Numbered from the stretch's first letter, positions 17,475 to 24,885 are shown. The stretch: 64,000 nucleotides of DNA from Paramesorhizobium sp049065735 (GCF_049065735.1 NZ_JBAKHD010000003.1:124001-188000); one strand, 5' to 3'. The notes: generated from the letters alone by a model not told the origin. Translations and numbers: made by a program.

Positions 17475-19045
17475 TAGCGCCTCTTCTTCATGTTCGAGTA
17501 CCCAAGGTTGACGGTTGGTCGCTTGGCATATGCCGATGCAACTCGGACACGCGCACTCACGCTGTCCTCGCCGTAAGACCACGCGTTCACCACGCAATCG
17601 CCCTTGTCGGGTGAGCGGCCAAGCCGCTGCTTGATGTTTTCCTTTGGTTCAACTTTGATCCCGCGCGGGGTGAGCGACCATGTGGGGGCCGTGAGGTCTG
17701 CCAGCAGTTCGGGGTCAGGCGGCAGCGCTACAGGCTCGCCAAGGTTAGGCTCCAGCGCCTCGCGGAACTTCCACCACACCTCTGCCCGCTTGTTCGCAAA
17801 TTTCAGCTTCTTATCGCGGGTGCGCTTCGTGGACGTTTCCGCGCCATTGTGTCCGAATAGCTTGATGTTCTGGACGTTTTGCTTGAGGTGTGAATAGACG
17901 CCAGAGCCGTATCCACCACCCATGTCGATCACGACAGGACAGCCGTCGCGCATCAGCATCACATCACGCGCGGCCAGATCGATTGGGTCCACGTGGCCGC
18001 TCAGGCGCTCCAGAATGACCTCATCGTACCAATGGCCGTGCCGTCGTGCGAACGCATTGCCATCCCCGCCTCCGAGCGCCACGTCGTGGCTGAGGACGGA
18101 CATGCCGACGCCTTCTGGCGGCTTTGGCGTCCATCTCGCCTGCGCAGCCCGCACCCATTCGGTCGGGATCACCTGAAATTCGTTATCCTTGATTTCAGCG
18201 TCAAACCGGCCATCGCGAAGGCGAATGCGCAGCTCTTCGGGCATGGCCTCGAGAACAGCCGCGTAGCCCGTTGCCATCAGGTCTGGGTTGTCTTCCAGAT
18301 TTGCCGGAATGAAGGTGCGACTGCGAGGCTGCACCATCTTGCCGTTCACCTCGACAGGATCAGGCCCGTTGCACTCGACATCCTGCCCGTCAATGGTCGT
18401 AAACCAGCGCAGTTCGCCCGGTTTGGCCGGCTTCGGGTGCGTCTTGTCGAGCCACGGTGCCCAATAGCGGACCACCCAATAGCCTTCCGGCGTGACCGGC
18501 GGATTGCCTGTGGCAATAACGCGGCACCTCTGCCCCGGCTTCGTGGAGCGCGTCCAGCCGATTAGAAAGCGATATTGCGCCTCGCTGAAATGGGTGATCT
18601 CGTCAAAGCCCTTGAGATCGTGAGCGCGGCCCTGGTATTTCTCCACATCCTGCTCATGCGGGACTGAGCCGAATTCGAGGATATTTCCCTTCGGCAGACG
18701 CCAAATCTTGTCCTGCGAATTGTAGCCCTGACGCGAACCGAGCATTCGCGCGACCTCATCCTCAAGCCCTTTGATCTGAGGATATTCGCGCCGGAAGATG
18801 ATCGAACGATCATGGTCATCAATCGCGGTCCCGCAAAGGAGGGCTGATTTGCCGCCTCCTGCCGAACCGCCGAAAAAGGTCTCATCCGCGAGGGAATGGA
18901 GGCAATCTGTCTGCGGTCCGGGATTGGGTATAAAAAAACGGCCCTGAGTGGCCGCGCTTGCATCCTTTATGATCTGGTCTTGTACATCCTTCGGGAGCGC
19001 GTTGAAGCGCCCAAGAATGTCATCCAGCAGACTTGTCATTGCCAC
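17474..19045 (-). CDS. Terminase large subunit
   Basis: 523 aa. The ATPase Walker A motif is GGSAGGGKSA at residues 59-68, followed by RSIIFRREYPQIKGL (adenine-binding/Q-motif region). LKGFDEITHF is the likely Walker B with adjacent catalytic acid. The nuclease half starts near LSHDVALGGGDGNAFA. It packages DNA into proheads together with the small subunit, whose gene overlaps its start by 26 bp. Confidence 0.9.
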   Translation of the reverse strand: MAMTSLLDDILGRFNALPKDVQDQIIKDASAATQGRFFIPNPGPQTDCLHSLADETFFGGSAGGGKSALLCGTAIDDHDRSIIFRREYPQIKGLEDEVARMLGSRQGYNSQDKIWRLPKGNILEFGSVPHEQDVEKYQGRAHDLKGFDEITHFSEAQYRFLIGWTRSTKPGQRCRVIATGNPPVTPEGYWVVRYWAPWLDKTHPKPAKPGELRWFTTIDGQDVECNGPDPVEVNGKMVQPRSRTFIPANLEDNPDLMATGYAAVLEAMPEELRIRLRDGRFDAEIKDNEFQVIPTEWVRAAQARWTPKPPEGVGMSVLSHDVALGGGDGNAFARRHGHWYDEVILERLSGHVDPIDLAARDVMLMRDGCPVVIDMGGGYGSGVYSHLKQNVQNIKLFGHNGAETSTKRTRDKKLKFANKRAEVWWKFREALEPNLGEPVALPPDPELLADLTAPTWSLTPRGIKVEPKENIKQRLGRSPDKGDCVVNAWSYGEDSVSARVRVASAYAKRPTVNLGYSNMKKRR

Positions 19046-19523
19046 TCAATGCGAAGGCGATACGGCGAGCGAGGTCATAGCCGGAGACGTCTTCCGTCTT
19101 GATGGGACCGCCGTCTTTGCCGGTCAGTTCGCTCTTGTCGGCAAGTCCGAGGTCGCGGGCGATGATGTTCGGGTTGAGTAGGTCCGCAGCAGCTCCCGCG
19201 AACTTCTGGTCACGGATGATGTCCTCTACGCGCGTTGTGACCTCACCATAACCTTCACGCTGCCGATATTCGGACCACGCCTGCTGGCTGATATCGAGGA
19301 AGACGCAAAGGCCCGATATCGTCATTGCGCGCATCTTGGCGACCGGCTCATGCGTTGCGGCACCCTGAAAGGTGACAAGCTTATCTTCCCACAGCGGGTT
19401 TGCCTCAACCCACTCAAAATACTCGCAACACGCGTCCCATAGCTTATCGGGGTCGGGGAAAATCGGCTTTCGCCCATGCGAGCTGCGAGCCTTCCAAAAT
19501 TGGTTCCCCTTAGGCGCGGCCAT
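19020..19523 (-). CDS. Terminase small subunit
   Basis: 167 aa. Its size, the N-terminal MAAPKGNQFWKARSSHGRKP typical of gp3-type small terminases, and a central helix-turn-helix-like region (ISGLCVFLDISQQAWSEYR) support the call. It recognises the packaging site. It overlaps the large subunit by 26 bp and the preceding small gene by 14 bp. Confidence 0.85.
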   Translation of the reverse strand: MAAPKGNQFWKARSSHGRKPIFPDPDKLWDACCEYFEWVEANPLWEDKLVTFQGAATHEPVAKMRAMTISGLCVFLDISQQAWSEYRQREGYGEVTTRVEDIIRDQKFAGAAADLLNPNIIARDLGLADKSELTGKDGGPIKTEDVSGYDLARRIAFALSGNDKSAG

Positions 19524-19698
19524 TTACGGCCTCCAGTCGCTGTAAAAGAACATCCCGGTATACAGCCCAGAACGTGGAGCGGAACTCGTTTTTTGCGGTG
19601 TGAACTTCGTGTTCAGCCGACATGCGAACCCCCAAATCAGCCACTTCAATGAGAAAGTTGATTTCATCTGCGGGCCTACCGGCTGGCATTGGGATCAC
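19510..19698 (-). CDS. Small unknown protein before terminase
   Basis: 62 aa, soluble, helical, no recognised family. It overlaps the fibre-like gene by ATGA (19695-19698) and the terminase small subunit by 14 bp, so it is tied into the same translation chain. A packaging accessory is possible from position only. Confidence 0.55.
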   Translation of the reverse strand: MIPMPAGRPADEINFLIEVADLGVRMSAEHEVHTAKNEFRSTFWAVYRDVLLQRLEAVNGRA

Positions 19699-20099
19699 GC
19701 CTTGAGCGCAGCCATGATGGCGTTCACCTTGGCTTGCAGGTCCGCCAGATTGTTGTTGATTGCCGTGATCGATGCATTCACGCTTGTGAGGGTTGGGAGT
19801 GTTGCTGTGTCCGCTCCTGTGGCAGCAGCAGTTGCAGCCGGAACAGCCGTCATCGCGTCGTTCGCTGTCCCCACGGTGCCGGTGAGATTGGTGAGGGCTG
19901 CAATTTGCGTCTTTGCCTTCATCGCCGCCGTCACGGAAGCCGGGTCGGCCGGGAACGTGGACGGCTTACCCGTCACATCGGCCCACGCGACGGATTCGGA
20001 GCCGCCAGACATTGCAACAGCGGTACCATCAACCAGCAACTCACCATCAGCCGATAAGCCAACGCGGTTGCCGTGGATGCTTACGAGCACATCAGCCAT
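19695..20099 (-). CDS. Head- or tail-fibre-like structural protein
   Basis: 134 aa. VAWADVTGKPSTFP is a motif widely found where fibre proteins switch to a trimeric shaft. It is followed by Ala/Thr repeats and a C-terminal heptad-like helix (SINAINNNLADLQAKVNAI-type pattern). A good GGAGATTACCC ribosome site precedes ATG 20099. It is too short to be a full tail spike; a head fibre or short collar fibre is most likely. Confidence 0.65.
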   Translation of the reverse strand: MADVLVSIHGNRVGLSADGELLVDGTAVAMSGGSESVAWADVTGKPSTFPADPASVTAAMKAKTQIAALTNLTGTVGTANDAMTAVPAATAAATGADTATLPTLTSVNASITAINNNLADLQAKVNAIMAALKA

Positions 20100-20126
20100 G
20101 GGTAATCTCCTGAAATTGGCGGTTAA

Positions 20127-20438
20127 CTAAAGAGCTTGGTCGAGGCGGTCCAAGACATTCAGCGCGTGCTTAAGCTGCGTTTCGGCCAACATCGCTTGAT
20201 CGCGCAAGAGAGCAAGTTTCCCGATAGGGGCGCTCAGCGTGTCGTGCACGTCGCCATACGTAGGCGATGGGCCAAGAAGACGATCAGATAAACTCTCCAA
20301 GCGGCTGATGAGCGTCGTGAGGTTAGCGAAAACGGTGTGCGCGTAGTCGATGGCCGTTTGTTCTGTTTGTGGCAAGCCAATGCCCACACCTAGGCTTTGG
20401 GGGTAATGAGCCGCGCGGGCTTCTGAGGGGTACGCCAT
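20127..20438 (-). CDS. Coiled-coil late protein, unknown
   Basis: 103 aa, mostly heptad-patterned helix from residue 30 to the end (leucines spaced through LTTLISRLESLSDRLLG and KLALLRDQAMLAE). It is flanked by two structural-looking genes, so a virion-associated or chaperone role is possible. No family is recognised. Confidence 0.6.
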   Translation of the reverse strand: MAYPSEARAAHYPQSLGVGIGLPQTEQTAIDYAHTVFANLTTLISRLESLSDRLLGPSPTYGDVHDTLSAPIGKLALLRDQAMLAETQLKHALNVLDRLDQAL

Positions 20439-20478
20439 ATCAGTTTTTCCTGTTACGAGAGGGTTTTTGGAATTGGAG

Positions 20479-21168
20479 TTAGCTTAGCGCCCCGGTGACG
20501 ACGCCGTTCGCAACGGTAAGTGTGAGTGTCGTTCCCGCGCCGGTCACAGGTATGGTCTGCCCGTCCGAGACAAGCGCATCGGTGCCGTTTGTAAGCGGGA
20601 AATTCTGCCAATTGCCTTGATCGACGGCGAATGTCGCCCCCGCCGTCTTCCCAGCTTGGTCAACAACGGTGCAAGGCGCGGCGTTGATGGCTACCTTCGT
20701 GGTGGAGTTGGCGAGCTGGACGTTCCCGGTGTTACCGCTCACACGCGCAATCCCGGCTACCTGACCGCCCCCAGACCCGTAATCCAGAATATCGATGCTA
20801 CCCACGCCGTCCTGTATGAGCGCATAATTCGCGGGGAGTGCAACGCTCTCGAATGTGTTGGTATCAGCCGGTACATGCGCTGTTACCATCGCCAGTAGGC
20901 CGGTGTTATCAGCCTTGGAGAGCGGCTTTGTCGCACCGTCGCCCACGACATCATTTTGAGGTGGCAGACGCACAGCCGTCAGAAAACCGCTATTAACGAA
21001 CGCGGCACCGTTGCCCCGGCTATCATCACTGGCGTTCCAGAGCGGCACCGATTGACCGTCAGTCACCGCAGCCGCACCGGCAGGCGTCACCTGCACCGGG
21101 TTACCGTCCCCATCGACCAGAATGACATAGGGGATATTGGCATCGCCAATTGCTTTGTAGTCAGCCAA
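20479..21168 (-). CDS. Predicted beta-rich structural protein with KAIGxxxIPY motif
   Basis: 229 aa, Gly/Ala/Thr/Val-rich and beta-like, probably displayed on the virion. Its N-terminus (DYKAIGDANIPYVILVDGDG) repeats a motif present twice in the next gene upstream. The start is a TTG at 21168 with GGGGAACG before it; no ATG is well placed. A receptor-binding or decoration role is inferred from composition only. Confidence 0.65.
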   Translation of the reverse strand: MADYKAIGDANIPYVILVDGDGNPVQVTPAGAAAVTDGQSVPLWNASDDSRGNGAAFVNSGFLTAVRLPPQNDVVGDGATKPLSKADNTGLLAMVTAHVPADTNTFESVALPANYALIQDGVGSIDILDYGSGGGQVAGIARVSGNTGNVQLANSTTKVAINAAPCTVVDQAGKTAGATFAVDQGNWQNFPLTNGTDALVSDGQTIPVTGAGTTLTLTVANGVVTGALS

Positions 21169-21373
21169 TTTCGTTCCCCTGCTCGTCTATCGCGATGATG
21201 TAAGGGAGGCTCGCGCCGTCGATTGCCTTGCGCTCTCCGGTGATGCTGGCTTGGATTGGGTTGCCGTACACGCGCTTATGGCTTTCGCCCGGCGTCGTGC
21301 CGGTGCCATCCCAAATAATCATGTAAGGGATGCTGGAACCACCGATCCCCTTGCGCTCACCAGTAACGGCCAT
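21161..21373 (-). CDS. Two-repeat small protein sharing motif with next gene
   Basis: 70 aa made almost entirely of two copies of one unit: GERKGIGGSSIPYMIIWDG and GERKAIDGASLPYIIAIDEQ. The following gene begins with a third copy. The product looks like a minimal structural repeat protein. It overlaps the next gene by 8 bp. Confidence 0.65.
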   Translation of the reverse strand: MAVTGERKGIGGSSIPYMIIWDGTGTTPGESHKRVYGNPIQASITGERKAIDGASLPYIIAIDEQGNEIG

Positions 21374-21376
21374 GGC

Positions 21377-21571
21377 TCAGTCCTTACGGATTTTACCCAG
21401 CGTTTCCGCCAGTTGGGCGCGGCGGCGCGTCGTGGCGCTGTGGCTGTCGGCGAACTTATGGAGGTCGGCCCGCGTCAAAGGCTCGTTACCCTTGATCAAG
21501 CCATCGCGCTTTGCAGTCGCGCGGAGAGAACCGGGCTTTTTTATAGCGCCCGCAATCCAATCTTCTGCCAT
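21377..21571 (-). CDS. Conserved small phage protein (IKKPGSLR type)
   Basis: 64 aa, basic. The AGAIKKPGSLRATAKRDGLI start and TTRRRAQLAETLGKI end are the pattern of a small protein seen next to late genes in many proteobacterial phages, function unknown. It is 4 bp before the two-repeat gene. Confidence 0.7.
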   Translation of the reverse strand: MAEDWIAGAIKKPGSLRATAKRDGLIKGNEPLTRADLHKFADSHSATTRRRAQLAETLGKIRKD

Positions 21572-21588
21572 GATATTTACCTACTCGG

Positions 21589-22032
21589 TTAGTCGTGGGT
21601 GATACAGCGGACGCGGCCGAAAGCGCTGGTCCCGTGTTCAATCGCCGCCTCAATCGCAACCTGCGCGGAAGCACCTGCATATAAAGCACCGAAAGCCGCT
21701 ACCGAGCCGCCGCCGATGGCGAAATATGGCGCTTCGGGGTAATGCTCCTCTCCGAATGCGGTGAGGACGCGGACACCCCTTCCGGCAGTCGCCATTAATA
21801 CGATGAAATCACTCTCTGCATCGGATGTGGCGGCAGGCTCTGGTCTCGCGCCTTGGTAGCCTCCCCTCACCCAATCCAGAAAGGAGAAGCATTTTGCAGC
21901 ACGGCCAGAGGTGCCGTAAAGAACGCCATCCGGCCCCTTGGCGATTTTCTCAGCCCATCCGTGGCTAGCGTCCCCGGCCCAACAGCCGCTATCTGCCGCC
22001 ATTATGCCGTCACGATACGCGATAGTTGTCAT
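21589..22032 (-). CDS. HslV/proteasome-beta-like Ntn hydrolase
   Basis: 147 aa from ATG 22032, which overlaps the preceding stop by ATGA. After Met removal the chain would begin TTIAYRDGIMAADSG, matching the catalytic-Thr start of HslV/proteasome beta subunits. A conserved Asp (ADSG) and a Lys (WAEKIAK) fall where the catalytic D17 and K33 of HslV lie. FAIGGGSVAAFGALYAG matches the IGSGG region. No ATPase partner is nearby. Sited in the late operon, it might process a virion protein or act in the host; both are inference. Confidence 0.75.
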   Translation of the reverse strand: MTTIAYRDGIMAADSGCWAGDASHGWAEKIAKGPDGVLYGTSGRAAKCFSFLDWVRGGYQGARPEPAATSDAESDFIVLMATAGRGVRVLTAFGEEHYPEAPYFAIGGGSVAAFGALYAGASAQVAIEAAIEHGTSAFGRVRCITHD

Positions 22033-22214
22033 CCGAACTCTTTCAAGATCTCCACCTGCCGCTCCAGGTATTCGATCAAATCCCGCATCTGCATGGAGGT
22101 GGCAGCGAGGTTTATAGCGCACTCGATAAACTGCATGGATTGCTCGCGGTGAAATTGCTCAGTCGCCGCTTGGGCCAATGCGTTGAGAGCATCGTGCTCG
22201 CTTTTCTCGCCCAT
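22029..22214 (-). CDS. Small helical protein coupled to Ntn hydrolase
   Basis: 61 aa, amphipathic helices, no known motif. Its stop overlaps the start of the HslV-like gene (ATGA), so the two proteins are probably made together and this may be a partner of the hydrolase. That link is inferred from coupling only. Confidence 0.6.
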   Translation of the reverse strand: MGEKSEHDALNALAQAATEQFHREQSMQFIECAINLAATSMQMRDLIEYLERQVEILKEFG

Positions 22215-22220
22215 CGCAGC

Positions 22221-22427
22221 CTATCCCTCGTTAATGTCGTTGAAGCTCTTGGCGCGCGGTTCCTGATCATGCGGCCCACTGGCAAACACAATCGTGTCGC
22301 CGTCCGCTATTTCTCGCCGCGCTCTCAAATCCCATCCGCGATGAATGAAATCAGGATGGCCGAAAACCTTGACGGCTGAATGGTATTCGTCGCCACGGAA
22401 GCCAACGAAATGGACGCAAGGTCGCAC
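22221..22427 (-). CDS. Conserved phage protein, GFRGDEY type
   Basis: 68 aa from GTG 22427, immediately after the previous gene's TAG. VHFVGFRGDEYHSAVKVFG and PDFIHRGWDLRAR match a small protein common in rhizobial and other proteobacterial phages; function unknown. It is the second gene of the leftward late operon. Confidence 0.7.
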   Translation of the reverse strand: MRPCVHFVGFRGDEYHSAVKVFGHPDFIHRGWDLRARREIADGDTIVFASGPHDQEPRAKSFNDINEG

Positions 22428-22730
22428 CTACTCCACCGCCTCATAGGTGGCTTCGAAGATATCCGGCTTGCATGGGTAGAACTCGCCCTTCACGCCTTTG
22501 ATGATCCAGTCGCCGTGACGGGCGATGTGGTCGCATTCCAGCGTCGGGATGGTGATCTCGATATATGGGCTGACGCGTTCGCCGCATGTGTCGGAATAGG
22601 TATCGACGGATCGCGCCGGGTTTTCCGGGCCGATGATCCCGCCGAGGAATTCGCACACGTCGCTCCAGTTCCGCCAGTTCAGCTGAACGGCCTCAATCAC
22701 CACCGGCTTTTTGCGAAAGAGCTGCGCCAT
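22428..22730 (-). CDS. Conserved phage protein with HGDWIIKGVKGEFYPCKP motif
   Basis: 100 aa. It starts MAQLFRKKPVVIEAVQ and ends in the strongly conserved HGDWIIKGVKGEFYPCKPDI motif, known from many phages and prophages but without assigned function. It is the first gene after a strong terminator, so it opens the late transcription unit. Confidence 0.8.
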   Translation of the reverse strand: MAQLFRKKPVVIEAVQLNWRNWSDVCEFLGGIIGPENPARSVDTYSDTCGERVSPYIEITIPTLECDHIARHGDWIIKGVKGEFYPCKPDIFEATYEAVE

Positions 22731-22742
22731 TCACCCCTCCAT

Positions 22743-22769
22743 AAAAAAAGCCCCGGCGAACCGAGGCTT
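22743..22769 (-). terminator. Strong intrinsic terminator just upstream of the late operon
   Basis: Read leftward: AAGCCTCGG-TTCG-CCGGGGCTT (9-bp stem, one G-U) followed by a run of seven T. It lies 12 bp before the first late gene, so leftward transcription from further right should stop here unless antiterminated. This resembles the promoter-terminator-late gene order of Q-controlled phages. No antiterminator gene is identified. Confidence 0.75.
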
Positions 22770-22804
22770 CATCAAATAAAATGCACAAATATGGGAATTA
22801 TCTC

Positions 22805-22833
22805 TTGCACTCATGCACAAATATGTGCATATT
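22805..22833 (+). promoter_or_regulatory. Rightward promoter with palindromic operator in the spacer
   Basis: TTGCAC, 17 bp, CATATT. The spacer holds a perfect inverted repeat ATGCACA-AATA-TGTGCAT (22813-22830), and a direct copy of its left side, ATGCACAAATATG, lies at 22781-22793. A dimeric regulator bound here would block the promoter. The HTH gene at 23050 is the obvious candidate for autoregulation. Confidence 0.65.
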
Positions 22834-22883
22834 AAACTCATGAAAGGCGGACATGGTGTCCACCTAGCAGAGGAGAAACCCTG

Positions 22884-22970
22884 ATGAGCTACGAAACTCT
22901 CAGCCTTCTCTTGCAAGCTTTGGAAGTGGCGATTGCTTTGGCCGGCCTTATCGCCACTCTCCTGAAGTAA
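22884..22970 (+). CDS. 28-aa membrane peptide resembling holin-like toxins
   Basis: ATG with AGGAGA 7 nt upstream; the product starts MSYETLSLLLQALEVAIALA and is one hydrophobic helix ending in Lys. The Y-E-x-L-S-L start followed by one membrane helix and a basic end is the form of the small holin-like/TxpA-type toxic peptides. It directly follows the palindromic promoter and precedes an HTH gene. Toxicity and family membership are inference from a very short sequence. Confidence 0.5.
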   Translation: MSYETLSLLLQALEVAIALAGLIATLLK

Positions 22971-23049
22971 GCAAGCTTCCGGGGGCGCGAATGCTCCCGG
23001 TTGCTGCCACAAAGATAATCCCAATCGAACCAAAATCCAAGAGGCTTAC

Positions 23050-23235
23050 ATGACCCCCGAAGATTTCAAGGCATGGCGTGAGCGGATGGGGTTCAACCGC
23101 GTCCAGGCAGCAGAAGCCCTAGGCGTCTCCAGGAACATGCCCCAGCGCTATGAGGATGGTCACGCGGAAATTCCGCTCTATATCGCGCTGGCTTGTGCCG
23201 CGCTGGTTAGAGGAATCGCCCCTTGGCCGAAATAA
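23050..23235 (+). CDS. Small HTH DNA-binding protein
   Basis: 61 aa, nearly all one helix-turn-helix: MTPEDFKAWRERMGFNRVQA, then AEALGVSRNMPQRYEDG as turn and recognition helix. It is of the XRE/Aca-like size class. It is transcribed from the unit that starts at 22805, so it likely represses its own promoter through the 22813 palindrome. The target is inferred. Confidence 0.75.
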   Translation: MTPEDFKAWRERMGFNRVQAAEALGVSRNMPQRYEDGHAEIPLYIALACAALVRGIAPWPK

Positions 23236-23275
23236 GCGAGGCTTAACGTGTGCAGGCTTTGCACGGGGTGGGCGA

Positions 23276-23533
23276 CTACACCGCCGCGTGGTTGATCATC
23301 GCAGCGTCTTCCCACCGCTCGACCGGAAGTATGCCGTCAGCCACGACCCTGAATTCTACCGGGGCAAACTGCCCGATGGCGCTCTTGCGCTGATTGGATC
23401 GCGGCCACCATGCGCACATCATGCCGCGAAAGCCCCACACAGCCCGATAGACGCGGCCTGACGGCATCTTAACGTCAGCCACGGTACCGTAGCGGACGCA
23501 GAGTGCCTCGCTGATCGGTCGCCACTCGGACAT
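23276..23533 (-). CDS. Small unknown protein
   Basis: 85 aa with a Trp-rich centre (VWGFRGMMCAWWPRSN) and a FAPVEFRVV strand, typical of short phage-encoded beta proteins. It stands alone on the minus strand between the HTH gene and a long noncoding stretch. A hairpin sharing 16 nt with the late-operon terminator lies just upstream of its ATG. Confidence 0.55.
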   Translation of the reverse strand: MSEWRPISEALCVRYGTVADVKMPSGRVYRAVWGFRGMMCAWWPRSNQRKSAIGQFAPVEFRVVADGILPVERWEDAAMINHAAV

Positions 23534-24356
23534 CGATCACCCATGAAACAGCAAAGCCAGAGACCGGCGAACCGAGGCTCTGACTTGTTTGCGCTTTCTG
23601 CAAAGAATGGTCAGAACGGGCCGGACGCTACCCCGGCTTGGGGCCGTTATCGTTAGGCTACCCAGGTACTGGATTTGCACCAGACAATGTTGCCCGCAGG
23701 CACATAACCTATCTATGGACCGCGCTTCTGCTTTCAGCGCCGCCGTTCTGATTTGGAGAGAGGGGCGGCGTTGCAACGTTACCTCGCGGTCGGGAAACCC
23801 CAACCCCTTGGAACCGCGCCTCTCATTTGGTGTGGTAGGCCCCGGCTCCATTTTCGTTCAGAATTGATAGGCCGCTTCCATATGCGACCATACTCTGAAT
23901 AAGCCACTTTCGTGACGTGAGTGCCCGGCGTTCCTACCCGTTGCGATGGCCTTTGCCATCGAGGATTGGATATCACTCTCCCCGACAACTACAGTAAGGC
24001 GTCCCCACCGACGGTTAAGCCCCATCGCATTTGGTGCGGGGCGGAACTGCTGCCGGTGGAAGGCAACCTATGCAGATCCATACGGTTCCGCCGCCTCGCT
24101 TTCCGTTGAGGCTGCGCCTCGAATTAGTGCCGATGCTGCTCTTTGCGTTCCGTCGGCTCGAGACTTCATGACGCTTGTGCAGCGAAGCTTCCCGGCCTGT
24201 TAAGGCTTTGTCACGGGGCTGGAATCAAAAAGCGGCTCGTAAGCCGCTTCGTCAGGCGCAAATCGGCACCCTGAAATTAAGCGCAGAATATTCGGGTTTG
24301 GGTGATTTGGCAAGCCCAATATTGTTAAAAAAAAATCATCCCGCCCCATTTTTCTG
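23534..24356. other. About 0.8 kb of apparently noncoding DNA
   Basis: No frame here has good codon character, a sensible ribosome site or a recognisable protein; the open frames on both strands overlap each other and are Arg/Cys/Ser-rich. The interval contains several local inverted repeats, for example around 23564-23579 and CACTTTCG/GTGAGTG near 23907-23920. It lies between the late and early units, where a late promoter, antitermination site or structured RNA would be expected. I could not match it to a known RNA family. Confidence 0.5.
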
Positions 24357-24385
24357 TTGACAATATACGTATGGGTACGTATATT
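24357..24385 (+). promoter_or_regulatory. Near-consensus sigma-70 promoter overlapped by a perfect 24-bp palindrome
   Basis: TTGACA (24357-24362), 17-bp spacer, TATATT (24380-24385). AATATACGTA-TGGG-TACGTATATT (24362-24385) is a perfect 10-4-10 inverted repeat covering the end of -35, the spacer and all of -10. This would be a very strong promoter with one dimer-binding operator. It drives the five rightward genes up to 26928. Confidence 0.85.
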
Positions 24386-24449
24386 CAAACCATCAGCAAG
24401 GCGCTGATACGGGTTGTCTCCCCGAGGCAAGCAGACAGGGAAAACGAAA

Positions 24450-24821
24450 ATGACCTATACCGCTGAAAACGTCGCCAATATCAAGCGCGCTGGCAATCTC
24501 GATGCTTACATCGCTCATGAGCGCCAGTTCATCGAGACACTGGAAAACGCGGAAATCCGCTACAATACGCATGGTGACCGCACAGTTTCTTATGGTCACC
24601 TTTACGGTCGGTATGGTTTCGATGACGAAACCGCGGAGGTTGTTGCATACAAGGGGTGGGGGGATTGGGAGGACCGCCGTCCGGTTGCATCTTTTGATGG
24701 CGACGGGAACCGCGCTCTGGCCTATGCCCGGACTGCCCTTGAAAATCACCTCACCGAACTTGGTAAAGAAGTGCTCGAAGAGGCCCGCTTACGTCTGATT
24801 GCTCTCGAAGCGGCCCAATAA
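24450..24821 (+). CDS. First gene of the 24.4-26.9 kb early cassette, unknown
   Basis: 123 aa from ATG 24450 (AGGGAAAACG upstream; a longer TTG start at 24414 is less likely). Acidic, mixed alpha/beta, with an RYGFDDETAEVVAYKGWGDW centre. No family is recognised. As the promoter-proximal gene behind the palindromic promoter it should be strongly made at some stage of the cycle. Confidence 0.7.
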   Translation: MTYTAENVANIKRAGNLDAYIAHERQFIETLENAEIRYNTHGDRTVSYGHLYGRYGFDDETAEVVAYKGWGDWEDRRPVASFDGDGNRALAYARTALENHLTELGKEVLEEARLRLIALEAAQ

Positions 24822-24885
24822 TGCAACACGCTGGAGGTTGTTACGCGGCCTCCGGCGTATCTTTACCGGCTAAAGGTGATGACGC

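Noticed and set aside
23650..23705. tRNA T-arm-like sequence GGTGCAAATCC on the minus strand
   Set aside because: Only four pairs in the putative stem, no acceptor, D or anticodon arm could be built.
23589..23867. 92-codon rightward frame in the noncoding interval
   Set aside because: Arg/Cys-rich, poor start context, and an equally open frame exists on the opposite strand.
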